Source: Devosia chinhatensis
GTDB lineage: Bacteria; Pseudomonadota; Alphaproteobacteria; Rhizobiales; Devosiaceae
Direction of reading: 5' to 3'
DNA length: 64,000 bases
Assembly: GCF_000969445.1 (NCBI RefSeq)
Contig: NZ_JZEY01000054.1
Location: forward strand, 434,001 to 498,000
The notes beneath the pieces were generated by a model. It was not told the DNA's origin and made no database searches. It worked only from the letters and a program-made list of their open reading frames with translations. Shown piece by piece: positions 27,532-36,167 of the stretch (positions within the stretch are counted from its first letter, which is position 1; each line of letters opens with the position of its first letter). The position numbers and the translations under genes were made by a program.

Positions 27532-28383
27532 TTACCGGTTGGCGATGCCCCACATCGCAAACAGGTACTTGCGAACGGCGAAGATGAAGACGAGGGCGGG
27601 CACGACGAGCGCGGCGCCACCGGCGAACTTGAGATGAAGAGGCGAGACATTGAGGTTCTGGATCAGGAAAGCCGGCAAGGTGCGGTTTTCGATGGTCAGC
27701 ACCGCAGCGGCGAAGACCTCGTTCCAGGAAATGGTGAAGGCAAAGACTGCAGAGGCGGCAATGCCGGGCAGGACCAGCGGCAGCACGACCTTCTGGAAGG
27801 CCTGCCAGCGATTGCATCCCAGCGTCCACGCCGCTTCCTCGAGCTCAAGCGGAATGCCCGAGAACAGCGAGAAGGTGATGAGTACCGAAAAGGGCAGAGC
27901 CAGAACGGTATGCACCAGGGCCAGGCCCAAGGCGGTATCGTCGAGCCCGGTGCGGATGAACATCACAGCCAGCGGCAGCGCCAGAAGCGGCAAAGGGAAC
28001 GCGCGCGTCATCACCACGAGCATGCGGAACACTTCCTTGCCGGGGAAGTCGAAGCGCGACAGCGCATAGCCGGCCGGTGCACCGATGCCGATCGAGAGCA
28101 CCATGGTGAGCACGGCGACCGATACCGAGTTCCATAGGGCGCGGCCCACCCCGGAAAAGCCGGCGAAGAACTGCAGCGAGGAGAAGTCAAAGCCCGGCAA
28201 GCCGCTCTTGGGAAAGCCGCTGACCTGTTCAGGCGACGACAGGGCGTTGACCATCAGCAGGTAGATCGGCACCAGCACCCAGGCGCAGATGAGGAACACG
28301 CAGGCCCAGAACAGGAAGCGTGCTGCCGAACGGGTAGCCTGTACCGGGGTGGGCTGGTCGCTGGCAGTCGTCGTGGCGCTCAT
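27532..28383 (-). CDS. ABC sugar importer permease (MalG-type)
   Basis: About 283 residues with six membrane segments and the EAA loop ELEEAAWTLGCNRWQAFQKVVLP at the cytoplasmic face, the contact for the ATPase. The first segment follows a polar N-tail of about 20 residues. It overlaps the second permease gene by four bases (ATGA). Part of the binding protein-permease-permease-ATPase CUT1 set at 26483-30568. Confidence 0.92.
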   Translation of the reverse strand: MSATTTASDQPTPVQATRSAARFLFWACVFLICAWVLVPIYLLMVNALSSPEQVSGFPKSGLPGFDFSSLQFFAGFSGVGRALWNSVSVAVLTMVLSIGIGAPAGYALSRFDFPGKEVFRMLVVMTRAFPLPLLALPLAVMFIRTGLDDTALGLALVHTVLALPFSVLITFSLFSGIPLELEEAAWTLGCNRWQAFQKVVLPLVLPGIAASAVFAFTISWNEVFAAAVLTIENRTLPAFLIQNLNVSPLHLKFAGGAALVVPALVFIFAVRKYLFAMWGIANR

Positions 28384-29225
28384 ATCGTAGCCCCCTTGGG
28401 AACGCGCAACACGCGCAGGAAGAACAGGGTGGCGACAATCGAGATGCCAAGGATCACCATGGCATAGGCGGCAGCCACGTTGCGGTCCTGCAGGGCGAAT
28501 TGCCAGTTGTAGGTTTCACCCATGAGGACGGGCAGGGTTGTGCCGCCGAGGGCCGTGACAACGGCGAAGACCTCGAAGGCGGCCAGCGTGCGCAGGATCA
28601 GTGCTGATTGGAGGCTGGGGCGCAGCATGGGCAGTGTGATCTTGACGAAGCGCTGCCAGGGGCTCGCGCCGAACACTTCCCCGGCCTCGTAATATTCCTT
28701 GGGGATCAGGCCCATGCCGGAAACCAGGATCACCATCATGATGGCAGTGGCCCGCCAGATCTCGGCCAGCACGACTGCGAGGAAAATGATCCAGATATTC
28801 TGGTAGCCCAGGAAGAGGATCGGCTGGTCGACGAGACCCAGGCCATGGAGCATGGAATTGAGAAAGCCGGACTGCTCGAAAATGGCTAGCCAGACGATGC
28901 CCGCGGCCAAGTCCGACAGGCCGAGCGGGATCGAGAAAATGTAGAGGATCGCGCTGCGACCCTTTTGCAGCTTTGTGACGATGGTGGCCATCGACAGCGC
29001 CATGGCCAATTGGATGGGCACCACGACGGCCGCAAGCAGCAGCGTCCAGCCTAAGGCCGAGCCGAATTTCCAGTGGGTCGCCATCGTGGTCAGCGGCTGC
29101 AGCGAGAAGCTGCCATTGCGGCTGAACGCCAGCACGGCGATTTCGACGAAGGGATAGACGAAGAAGACCAGCAGGAAGACCGTTGCCGGCAGCAATAGAA
29201 GGTAAGGCAGCGCTTTGGCTTGCAT
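28380..29225 (-). CDS. ABC sugar importer permease (MalF-type)
   Basis: About 281 residues, six membrane segments, with the EAA-type loop EYYEAGEVFGASPWQRFVKITLP. I start it at ATG 29225 (MQAKALPYLLLLPATVF), where GGAG lies eight bases upstream. The in-frame ATG at 29261 sits inside a strong hairpin (29251-29278) and would add a polar tail unlike the family. It partners the 27532 permease to form the channel. Confidence 0.92.
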   Translation of the reverse strand: MQAKALPYLLLLPATVFLLVFFVYPFVEIAVLAFSRNGSFSLQPLTTMATHWKFGSALGWTLLLAAVVVPIQLAMALSMATIVTKLQKGRSAILYIFSIPLGLSDLAAGIVWLAIFEQSGFLNSMLHGLGLVDQPILFLGYQNIWIIFLAVVLAEIWRATAIMMVILVSGMGLIPKEYYEAGEVFGASPWQRFVKITLPMLRPSLQSALILRTLAAFEVFAVVTALGGTTLPVLMGETYNWQFALQDRNVAAAYAMVILGISIVATLFFLRVLRVPKGATI

Positions 29226-29250
29226 CTTGGAGGCTCCGGTAACGGTTCCA

Positions 29251-29278
29251 CCACCCGGCATCTTGCGACGCCGGGCGG
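29251..29278 (-). other. mRNA hairpin between binding-protein and permease genes
   Basis: On the minus strand CCGCCCGGCGTC, loop GCAA, GATGCCGGGTGG: a 12-base-pair stem with two G-U pairs and a GNRA tetraloop. No U-tract follows. Such stem-loops after the binding-protein gene usually protect its 3' end and lower expression of the downstream permeases. Confidence 0.65.
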
Positions 29279-29299
29279 CTTTCTCGGGGGAGGAGAAAC

Positions 29300-30568
29300 T
29301 TAGTCGACCGGGCAGGCGCCTTCGGAAGGAGCATCCGGCAGCCAGCATGGGGCATTGGCCTGGTTCATGAGGCCGCGCAGGGTATCGGCCTGCTGGTTGA
29401 GGACATCCTCGACCGGTTGGTTGCCTAGAACGATGCGCTCGAACGTGTCGGTATAGACCTGGTTGAACTGCCCACCGAGATCACCCAGACCCACCGGGAG
29501 AAGCGCCGGCAGGGCATCGTCCGCGGTGGTCATGGCATTGATGGCGGGGCCGAGGGCCTTGGCCGATTCCGGCAGGTCTGCGGGAAGCGCGGCGTCGGTC
29601 ACCGGGTAGAAATTGGTGGCCCGAAGCGTTGCGACCTGCGTCTCGGGCTGCATCATATAGGCTACCAAGGCCTTGGACGCATCGATGTCCGGTGCGCTGG
29701 CGGGAACGGCAATGCCAGCCAGAACCGGCATGAAGCCCCGACCGGCCGGACCGGCAGGGGCAGGGAAGGCCACGAAGTCTTCGGGGCGCTGGTTGAAGGC
29801 ATCGGCCAGCCGCGCGATGTGGTCGAACGCCACCCACACATCACCCGAAAGCAAGGGCTCCTGCATGAAGGCGTAGTTGGTCGAGGCGGGATTGGTATAC
29901 TGCCAGAGTTCCTTGAACGCATTCCAGCCTTCGACGGCCTCAGCGGAGCGGAACTTTGTGACGGTCGAGCCGGCATAGGACGGCAGCAGGAAGCCCTGGA
30001 AGAAGCGGTGCTTGAGGCCCTGCGGACCAGCCGGGAAGCCGAACTTGGGCGAGCCGGTACCCTCGGCGAGCGCCTTCGACCAGGCAATCAGGTCGTCATA
30101 GGTCAGAGCGTTGAGATCGGCACCTTCAGGCAGATATTCGAGGGCCTGCCTGCTGGCCGCCATGACGTAGTTGGCCTGCATCCAGGGGAGGTATTTCTGC
30201 TCGTCGGTGCCCAGCTTGCCCAGGTCCATGAAAGCCTCGCTGACCGCGATGCCGGAGAGGTCGACATCGGACAGATCGACAAAGCTGTCCGCATAGGTCG
30301 AAAGGTCGCCATGGAGCGAACCGACGACGCCGATCTGGCCCGAACCGGCCTGGATTTCAGCAGCAAGGCGGGTGAGGAAGGGGCCCGTCTCGGAGGCCTG
30401 GTAGTCCACGCCACCCTCAAAGCCCGCCAACACCTGCTCACGCATCTTCTGGGTTTCCTCCACCGGGGCGGCCTGGGTCGACCAGAATAGGGTCTGGGCC
30501 TGTGCCATTCCAGCGGAGAGGGCGAACGCCAATGTGGCGCAGGCCAGCATAGAGATTTGTTTTTTCAC
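29300..30568 (-). CDS. ABC sugar-type extracellular solute-binding protein
   Basis: About 422 residues with a clear signal peptide (MKKQISMLACATLAFALSAG, cleavage after AQA near residue 24) and no lipobox, so it is a soluble periplasmic protein. The mature part fits cluster-1 sugar-binding proteins (central GSLHGDLSTYAD; FMPVLAGIAVPAS). First structural gene of the importer, 18 bases after the LacI stop. The ligand is unknown; the hydrolase in the operon suggests mannosylglycerate, glucosylglycerate or a related small glycoside. Confidence 0.88.
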   Translation of the reverse strand: MKKQISMLACATLAFALSAGMAQAQTLFWSTQAAPVEETQKMREQVLAGFEGGVDYQASETGPFLTRLAAEIQAGSGQIGVVGSLHGDLSTYADSFVDLSDVDLSGIAVSEAFMDLGKLGTDEQKYLPWMQANYVMAASRQALEYLPEGADLNALTYDDLIAWSKALAEGTGSPKFGFPAGPQGLKHRFFQGFLLPSYAGSTVTKFRSAEAVEGWNAFKELWQYTNPASTNYAFMQEPLLSGDVWVAFDHIARLADAFNQRPEDFVAFPAPAGPAGRGFMPVLAGIAVPASAPDIDASKALVAYMMQPETQVATLRATNFYPVTDAALPADLPESAKALGPAINAMTTADDALPALLPVGLGDLGGQFNQVYTDTFERIVLGNQPVEDVLNQQADTLRGLMNQANAPCWLPDAPSEGACPVD

Positions 30569-30586
30569 GTGATTGTCTCCCTTTTG

Positions 30587-31630
30587 TTATGTCGTTGCAG
30601 ACGGTGCCGGCCCGTGACTGGCGCGTGTCACCAGGCTGGGGCGGACGAGCTTGGTCACAGGCGCCGGATTACGGCCCTCGATGACCTCGATCAGGATCGA
30701 GCCGATCTCCCGCCCGGCACTTCGGGTCGAGGTTTCGAAAGTGGTCAGCCCGGGTGGCGCATAGGCGGCCGCGCCGATATTGTCGAAGCCGACGACGGAC
30801 AGATCGCCGGGCACGGAAATGCCGGCACGGCCGGCTTCTTCGAGCACCATGAGGGCAAGTTCATCGAACAGGCCGAGCACCGCTGTCGGGCGCTGCGGCG
30901 CCTCGATCAGTGTGCGCACGCTGGAAAGGGTTGCCTCGCGGTCGAAGCGCGGCGCCGCCACGATGTCGAGGTGCACGGAATCATCGCCCCGTCGCTCGAT
31001 GGCCTGCCGAAGGCCCCGTTCGCGCAGATGCCGGAACATCATGGGCTCGGCGATACTGACCAGCCCAAAATGACGGTGGCCCAGGTCGTAAAGCAGATCG
31101 AATGCCTCGGCAAAGGCGGCTTCGCCGTCGGCGTCGAGCCAATTGACCGGCTTGCTTTGGTCAAGGATGCGGCCATGGGTTACGAAGGGAATGTTGCGCT
31201 TGAGCAGATAGTCGACCCGCTCGTCCACTTCGGCGATGCGCAGCAGCACCACCCCGTCGGCGCGCCCTGATTCCACCACGTGACGGAGCACCGAGAGTTC
31301 CGATTGCCCCGCCTGAGCCGTGGCTAGGAACAGATCCATGCCGTGTTCGACCAGTCCTTCGCCCAGCCCGGTGACAAATTCCCCGATATAGGAATCGACG
31401 AAATTGGGTCCGCGCACGGGAAGAACCAGCCCGGCAAAACCGCTGCGGCCCGACACCAGCTGGCGCGCGGCGACATTTGGAACATAGCCAAGCTGTCGCG
31501 CGGCTTCCGCGACGCGTTCTCGGGTCTTGAGCGCAATCTTGTCATTGCCGGCCAAGGCACGAGACACGGTCGTGATCGACACATCCAGGTGCTCAGCGAG
31601 CTCTTTCAGCGTTTTCCCACGACTGGACAC
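30587..31630 (-). CDS. LacI-family transcriptional regulator of the glycoside operon
   Basis: About 347 residues: N-terminal helix-turn-helix (KTLKELAEHLDVSITTVSRAL, residues about 6-26) with hinge helix (AARQLVSGRSG) and a periplasmic-binding-like ligand domain (SVVGFDNIGAAAYAPPGLTT near the end). GTG start at 31630 with GAGGAAA seven bases upstream. It is the first gene of the operon it most likely controls; two LacI-type palindromes lie 20-53 bases before its start, so it should repress itself and the whole 24460-31630 operon until the imported sugar binds. Confidence 0.92.
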   Translation of the reverse strand: MSSRGKTLKELAEHLDVSITTVSRALAGNDKIALKTRERVAEAARQLGYVPNVAARQLVSGRSGFAGLVLPVRGPNFVDSYIGEFVTGLGEGLVEHGMDLFLATAQAGQSELSVLRHVVESGRADGVVLLRIAEVDERVDYLLKRNIPFVTHGRILDQSKPVNWLDADGEAAFAEAFDLLYDLGHRHFGLVSIAEPMMFRHLRERGLRQAIERRGDDSVHLDIVAAPRFDREATLSSVRTLIEAPQRPTAVLGLFDELALMVLEEAGRAGISVPGDLSVVGFDNIGAAAYAPPGLTTFETSTRSAGREIGSILIEVIEGRNPAPVTKLVRPSLVTRASHGPAPSATT

Positions 31631-31649
31631 GTTGCACTTTCCTCAAATA

Positions 31650-31683
31650 CAAGCGTTTGCAACTAGATTACAAACGTTTGCAA
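31650..31683. promoter_or_regulatory. Two LacI-type operators ahead of the glycoside operon
   Basis: CAAACGTTTG at 31671-31680 is a perfect palindrome with the central CG typical of LacI-family operators (wider: TACAAACGTTTGCA). A second copy CAAGCGTTTG at 31650-31659 differs in one half-site base. Centres are 21 bases apart, two helical turns, so two dimers would bind on one DNA face. On the minus strand a possible TTGACA box (31707-31712) lies upstream. Confidence 0.75.
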
Positions 31684-31898
31684 TTTCTGGTTGCTCCTGT
31701 CGCTCTTGTCAAGCGCATTTGCATGGCTGCTATGCGCGTCAAGATTGGATGGGTTTTCGAAGGCGCGTTTTTTCGTGATGCCGCAGCACCATGGCGTCGT
31801 TGCCGCCCGGGCGAAAAATTTGAATTTCGACCCTCGGAGGTACCGGTTGCGCTACGTGCCGCGGTAGCGGTCGCGAAGATTTCGGCTCGCCGGGGATG

Positions 31899-32792
31899 CT
31901 ACTCGATGGTCGGCAATTGCAGCTTCGACACTGTTTTGCGCGCCAGCTGCAGATAATCCCTCACCGCACTCCGCTCCAGCGAGCGAGGCGGGTAGATGAC
32001 GCCGGAATCATCTGCATGACCCGCATCCTCGATGGGTAGGGCCTCGATACCGAATGTGCGGAACAGGCTCTGAAAGCCGCTCGATGCCGACATGAGGAAA
32101 GGCGACTGCCGCAGAAGCAGCAAGGCGTTCATCATCGTGTCGACGCGGGCCGCAAAGTCACGCGACATCCGTCCCAGCATTCCAGGACCTGCGTCGTCCT
32201 CATATCCGGGGCTGATCCAGCGATGCGCGAGAAGTTCCTCGATGCTCACCAGACGGCGCTGTCGCAAGGGGTGGTTCTGGTCGCAATAGATGAAGGTGGC
32301 CTGACGCACGAGCGGGCGAAATTCCACTTTGACCAACGGCGTGTATCGGTCGGAGAACGTGCCGAACACAAGGTCGTAGACCCCGTTCCTCAGGCCTTCG
32401 AGCCGCGTGCCCTCATCGGCGATTTCCACCTGAACCACGACATGGGGGTGTGTCAGCGCGAACTCGCGGGTGACCTCGGGAAGGATTGCAAGGCCCCAGA
32501 GGTCGCCCGAAGCAATCCGGATCGCCGCCTTCGCACGCCCCTGCAATTGCTCGATTTCCTCGCGGGCCTCGTCGAGCGCGGGGAGGATGCGGACCGCGCG
32601 GCTATAAAGCGCCGAGCCATATGGACTAAGGGCTACGCCGGCCCCGTTGCGGATGAACAGTGGCGCTCCATAACTGTCTTCAAGCTTCTGGATCGCACGC
32701 GACAAGGCGGGCTGGGAGATGTTGAGATGCTTGGCTGCAGCCGAGATGGAGTGTCGGCTCGCCACTTCCACGAATTGACGCAGCTCGCGCAT
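31899..32792 (-). CDS. LysR-family transcriptional regulator of the sulfatase operon
   Basis: About 297 residues. N-terminal winged helix-turn-helix (MRELRQFVEVASRHSISAAA, continuing HLNISQPALSRAIQKLE) and a C-terminal effector domain. ATG at 32792 is chosen for its AGGAAGAG upstream. It is divergent from the importer-sulfatase operon at 33039 and shares a 246-base control region with it, which is the standard layout for a LysR regulator activating its neighbour. The inducer is presumably the imported sugar or a product. Confidence 0.9.
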   Translation of the reverse strand: MRELRQFVEVASRHSISAAAKHLNISQPALSRAIQKLEDSYGAPLFIRNGAGVALSPYGSALYSRAVRILPALDEAREEIEQLQGRAKAAIRIASGDLWGLAILPEVTREFALTHPHVVVQVEIADEGTRLEGLRNGVYDLVFGTFSDRYTPLVKVEFRPLVRQATFIYCDQNHPLRQRRLVSIEELLAHRWISPGYEDDAGPGMLGRMSRDFAARVDTMMNALLLLRQSPFLMSASSGFQSLFRTFGIEALPIEDAGHADDSGVIYPPRSLERSAVRDYLQLARKTVSKLQLPTIE

Positions 32793-32804
32793 GTCTCTTC
32801 CTAT

Positions 32805-32827
32805 GCGATTTGTGCATATCGTATCGC
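32805..32827. promoter_or_regulatory. Candidate LysR-type binding site
   Basis: GCGAT (32805-32809) and ATCGC (32823-32827) form an inverted repeat separated by 13 bases, within the T-N11-A type layout, lying 12 bases from the LysR start and about 210 from the divergent operon start. Weak by itself; position is what supports it. Confidence 0.45.
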
Positions 32828-33038
32828 ACCTTTGCATTTGACGTCCAGTATGCCCGGTGTACTCACTACATCAGAGAGCGCCGCGTATGAGCGCTTTGGC
32901 GCCAAGCTGTGAGCGTGGATGGGCCCCGGGGGAGTGGGGCGGGAAGCGAACACAATCAAATTGCGCATAGCGCGAGGCTCTCGGAAGGAACATGGCCGGC
33001 ATATCGGCTCGGGCGTCAGGCCCATGAGGAGGATTGCA

Positions 33039-34307
33039 ATGAAGATGACACCTTGGCGCCATGCGGCGCTGATGACGACTTGCCTTGTCGCGCTTGCCAC
33101 GCCCGCTTATGCACAAGACCAGGTGAGCCTGGTTTTCCGCCAGTTCGATCCTCCGACGGAGACGGCAGGGCTTCAAGAAGCCATCAATGCCTGGAATGCC
33201 AGCAATCCCAATATCCAGGTCCGCATGGAAACCATGGCCGGTGGTGATACTCTTGCACAATTGGCGCGCGAAGTGCCGGCAGGCGCTGGTCCAGATATTC
33301 AGCACATGGCCTTCGTCTGGACCCGCGACCTGGCCAGGTCCAATCTGCTCCTCGAGCTCGGGCCGCTGATCGAGGCGGAGGCCCCGGGCGCGGGCATCGA
33401 CGACTTCCTTGCGCTCGAATTGGCCACGCTCGACGACAAGATCTATGGCATGCCCTGGTCGGCCGACACATTCGCCATGGCGTACCGTCCCGATTTGCTG
33501 GAAGCTGCCGGCGTCGCCTTGCCCGATACCTGGGAAGAGCTTGCGACTGCGGCTGAGGCCCTCAGCGTCGGTAATGGTCAGTTCGGGCTTTGCTTCCCTG
33601 CGGGCAGTTCGCCAGACAGCGGCATGTGGACGCTGGTCAATTACTATCTCTGGTCAAATGGCGCGACGCTGGTCGACGAGACTTCGCCCGGCACCTGGGA
33701 AGTGGTGGCGACGGCCGAGGACATCGCCGGGGCCATGACCTATTTCAACAATTTCTTCGCCTCGGGAAGCGCGCCGGAGAGCCTGATCACCGTCAACAGC
33801 TGGGGTGACCCCGAACTGATCGGCGGCCTGGGCCGGGGCGATTGCGCCATCACCTTCTTCCCGCCGCAGACCTTCCGTGCCGCTCAGGCCCAGTCCGAAA
33901 TGCCGCTCCTGACCGGCCTGATCCCCGCGGGCAGCGAAAAGCGGATCTCCCATCTTGGGGGGCGCGCTCTGGGCATCAACCCCAATACCAAGCATCCCGA
34001 AGAGGCCTGGGCTTTCGTGCGCTACCTGCTGAGCCCGGAAACCTTCAAGACCTACAATCAGTATCCGGCACAGAACTCTGTTCTGGACGCGCTCGATTTT
34101 CCGGAGAACGAGCAGGGTTTCGTGCAGATGCTGCCCTTGGCTCAGACCTTCGAGCGTTACATCTCCTCGCCAATTGCGGTGTCGAGCATGACCGGCCTGA
34201 TCAACCGCGAATTTGGCGCGGTCTTCTCGGGGCAACGGTCGCCCGAAGAAGCCAGCCAGGTGGTCCTCGACGAGCTGCAGACCCTGCTCCAGCGCGGCAA
34301 ATCCTGA
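33039..34307 (+). CDS. ABC sugar-type solute-binding protein (sulfatase operon)
   Basis: About 422 residues with a signal peptide ending in ATPAYA around residue 25 and no lipobox. The mature part has cluster-1 sugar-binding features (FRQFDPPTETAGLQEAINAW, IYGMPWSADTFAMAYR). ATG at 33039 has AGGAGG six bases upstream, which decides against the long upstream frame. It leads an operon with two permeases, a sulfatase, an ATPase, an FGE and a GH38-like protein, so its ligand is probably a sulfated glycoside. Confidence 0.88.
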   Translation: MKMTPWRHAALMTTCLVALATPAYAQDQVSLVFRQFDPPTETAGLQEAINAWNASNPNIQVRMETMAGGDTLAQLAREVPAGAGPDIQHMAFVWTRDLARSNLLLELGPLIEAEAPGAGIDDFLALELATLDDKIYGMPWSADTFAMAYRPDLLEAAGVALPDTWEELATAAEALSVGNGQFGLCFPAGSSPDSGMWTLVNYYLWSNGATLVDETSPGTWEVVATAEDIAGAMTYFNNFFASGSAPESLITVNSWGDPELIGGLGRGDCAITFFPPQTFRAAQAQSEMPLLTGLIPAGSEKRISHLGGRALGINPNTKHPEEAWAFVRYLLSPETFKTYNQYPAQNSVLDALDFPENEQGFVQMLPLAQTFERYISSPIAVSSMTGLINREFGAVFSGQRSPEEASQVVLDELQTLLQRGKS

Positions 34308-34328
34308 GCCTTCTGAGGAATAACACGG

Positions 34329-35261
34329 ATGTCCGTCCTCCCCACCAGCGCGCCGGCTGAAGAGCCGGCGCAAGTCCTGGGCAAAAAGCTCGAGCCCTAC
34401 CTGCTCGTGCTCCCGGCCATGCTGATCCTGGCCTTCTTCTTCGCCGGCCCGGCAGTCTACAACATCGCTCTCGCCTTTCAGGAGCTGAGCCTGTTCGACC
34501 TCGGCCGGGAGGGGACATGGGTTGGCTTCGATAACTTTGCCGAGGTTCTCACAGATCCTTCGACAGGCCAGTCGCTGATCAACACCACCCTATGGCTGAC
34601 GATCGTTACGGTCGTGCTCCGCCTAATCCTGGGACTGGGCCTGGCCCTTTTGCTCAATGCCAGCGTCTTCTCTCGCTGGAAACTGGGATGGCTGGTTCGG
34701 TCCCTCATCCTCATACCCTGGGTCACTCCGCCGGTCGTTGCCGTGGCGGCCTGGAAATGGCTGCTCGACGCCCGCTATGGCGTCGTCAACCAGGCCCTGA
34801 TGGGGCTCGGGCTGATCGAGCAGGGCATTCCTTTTCTGGCGCGCACCTCCACGGTCTGGGGCGCCATCGAAACCATGCTCGTCTGGCGGGAACTGCCCTT
34901 TGTAGTGATCACTATCCTTGCGGCGTTGCAATCCATCCCCAGCGAGTTGCGGGAGGCCGCGCGCATCGACGGCGCGAACGAATTCCAGATCCAGACACGC
35001 ATCGTCCTGCCGCTGCTCAAGCCCGTACTGGCCGTGATCACCTTGCTGACCACCATCTGGACCTTCAATAACTTCGTCTATGTCTGGCTGGCCACGCGTG
35101 GCGGGCCGGGCGACTACACGCAAGTCCTGGCCACGCAGATGTACACCACATCCTTCGTGGATTACCGCATGGGCGCGGGCGCGGCGGTGGGCGTTGTGAT
35201 GAGCCTCATCATGTTCGCCTTCGCCCTCATCTACTTCTTCGTGATTTTCCGGGAAAAGTGA
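34329..35261 (+). CDS. ABC sugar importer permease (MalF-type, sulfatase operon)
   Basis: About 310 residues with six membrane segments and an EAA loop (ELREAARIDGANEFQIQTRIVLP). It starts 21 bases after the binding-protein stop without an intervening hairpin, unlike the other importers in this window. Forms the channel with the next permease. Confidence 0.92.
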   Translation: MSVLPTSAPAEEPAQVLGKKLEPYLLVLPAMLILAFFFAGPAVYNIALAFQELSLFDLGREGTWVGFDNFAEVLTDPSTGQSLINTTLWLTIVTVVLRLILGLGLALLLNASVFSRWKLGWLVRSLILIPWVTPPVVAVAAWKWLLDARYGVVNQALMGLGLIEQGIPFLARTSTVWGAIETMLVWRELPFVVITILAALQSIPSELREAARIDGANEFQIQTRIVLPLLKPVLAVITLLTTIWTFNNFVYVWLATRGGPGDYTQVLATQMYTTSFVDYRMGAGAAVGVVMSLIMFAFALIYFFVIFREK

Positions 35262-35269
35262 GGCGCGTC

Positions 35270-36115
35270 ATGGCCAAGGATTCCATCAACAGCCATCCGG
35301 TCCGCGACCTCCTCACCGTGGTTTTCGGCGTCGGGCTGCTTCTTCTCCTGGCGTTCCCGTTCCTTTGGGTCGTGATCATCTCGTTCCGGCCGGAATCGGA
35401 GATTTTCACGCGCACCTTCCAGCTGATCACGACGTTCACGCTCGACAACTACGCCACCCTGCTGGAGGGTTCGCCGTTCCCGACCTATCTGCGCAACAGC
35501 CTTTTTGTCTGCACCATCGCCACGGTAGTGGCGGTTGGCATCTCCATGATCACTGCCTACGGCTTCTCACGGAACCGGCGGTTTACCGGGCGGCAGACCT
35601 TGCTGATCCTTGTAATTGCCACCCAGCTTTTCCCCTTCGTGATCCTGATCACTCCGCTCTATGCGACTTTCTTCTCGCTGGGCATGATCAACAACCCGCT
35701 GGCGCTGGTCATTTCCTATATCGCGGTCAATCTGCCGTTCTGCATCTATATGCTGCTGGGCTATCTCGATACGATTCCGCGCGATCTCGACGATGCCGCG
35801 CGCATCGACGGTGCCTCGACACTACAGATCATCTTCCGGGTGATCCTGCCGGTCGCCTGGCCGGGGATCGTTACCGTTGCCGTCTACGCCTTCGTTTCGG
35901 CATGGGACGAATTCCTCTTCGCCCTCACCCTCATGACCTCGGACGAGAACAAGACCGTTCCGGTCGGCCTTGCCGGCTTTTTCGGCGAGTACACCACGCA
36001 ATGGAACCTGGTCATGGCCGCCTCGGTCATCTCGACCCTGCCCACCCTCATCATCTTCATGTTCCTGCAGCGCAAGCTCGTGTCCGACCTGTCGGCTGGC
36101 GCGGTCAAGACATGA
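35270..36115 (+). CDS. ABC sugar importer permease (MalG-type, sulfatase operon)
   Basis: About 281 residues, six membrane segments, EAA loop DLDDAARIDGASTLQIIFRVILP. ATG at 35270 has GAGG seven bases before it; an in-frame GTG at 35258 overlaps the previous stop. Followed after about 50 bases by the sulfatase. Confidence 0.92.
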   Translation: MAKDSINSHPVRDLLTVVFGVGLLLLLAFPFLWVVIISFRPESEIFTRTFQLITTFTLDNYATLLEGSPFPTYLRNSLFVCTIATVVAVGISMITAYGFSRNRRFTGRQTLLILVIATQLFPFVILITPLYATFFSLGMINNPLALVISYIAVNLPFCIYMLLGYLDTIPRDLDDAARIDGASTLQIIFRVILPVAWPGIVTVAVYAFVSAWDEFLFALTLMTSDENKTVPVGLAGFFGEYTTQWNLVMAASVISTLPTLIIFMFLQRKLVSDLSAGAVKT

Positions 36116-36167
36116 TCGCCGACCCAAGCGCCACCGCTGGCCCCACACTCATCGCATTGGCATTCCC

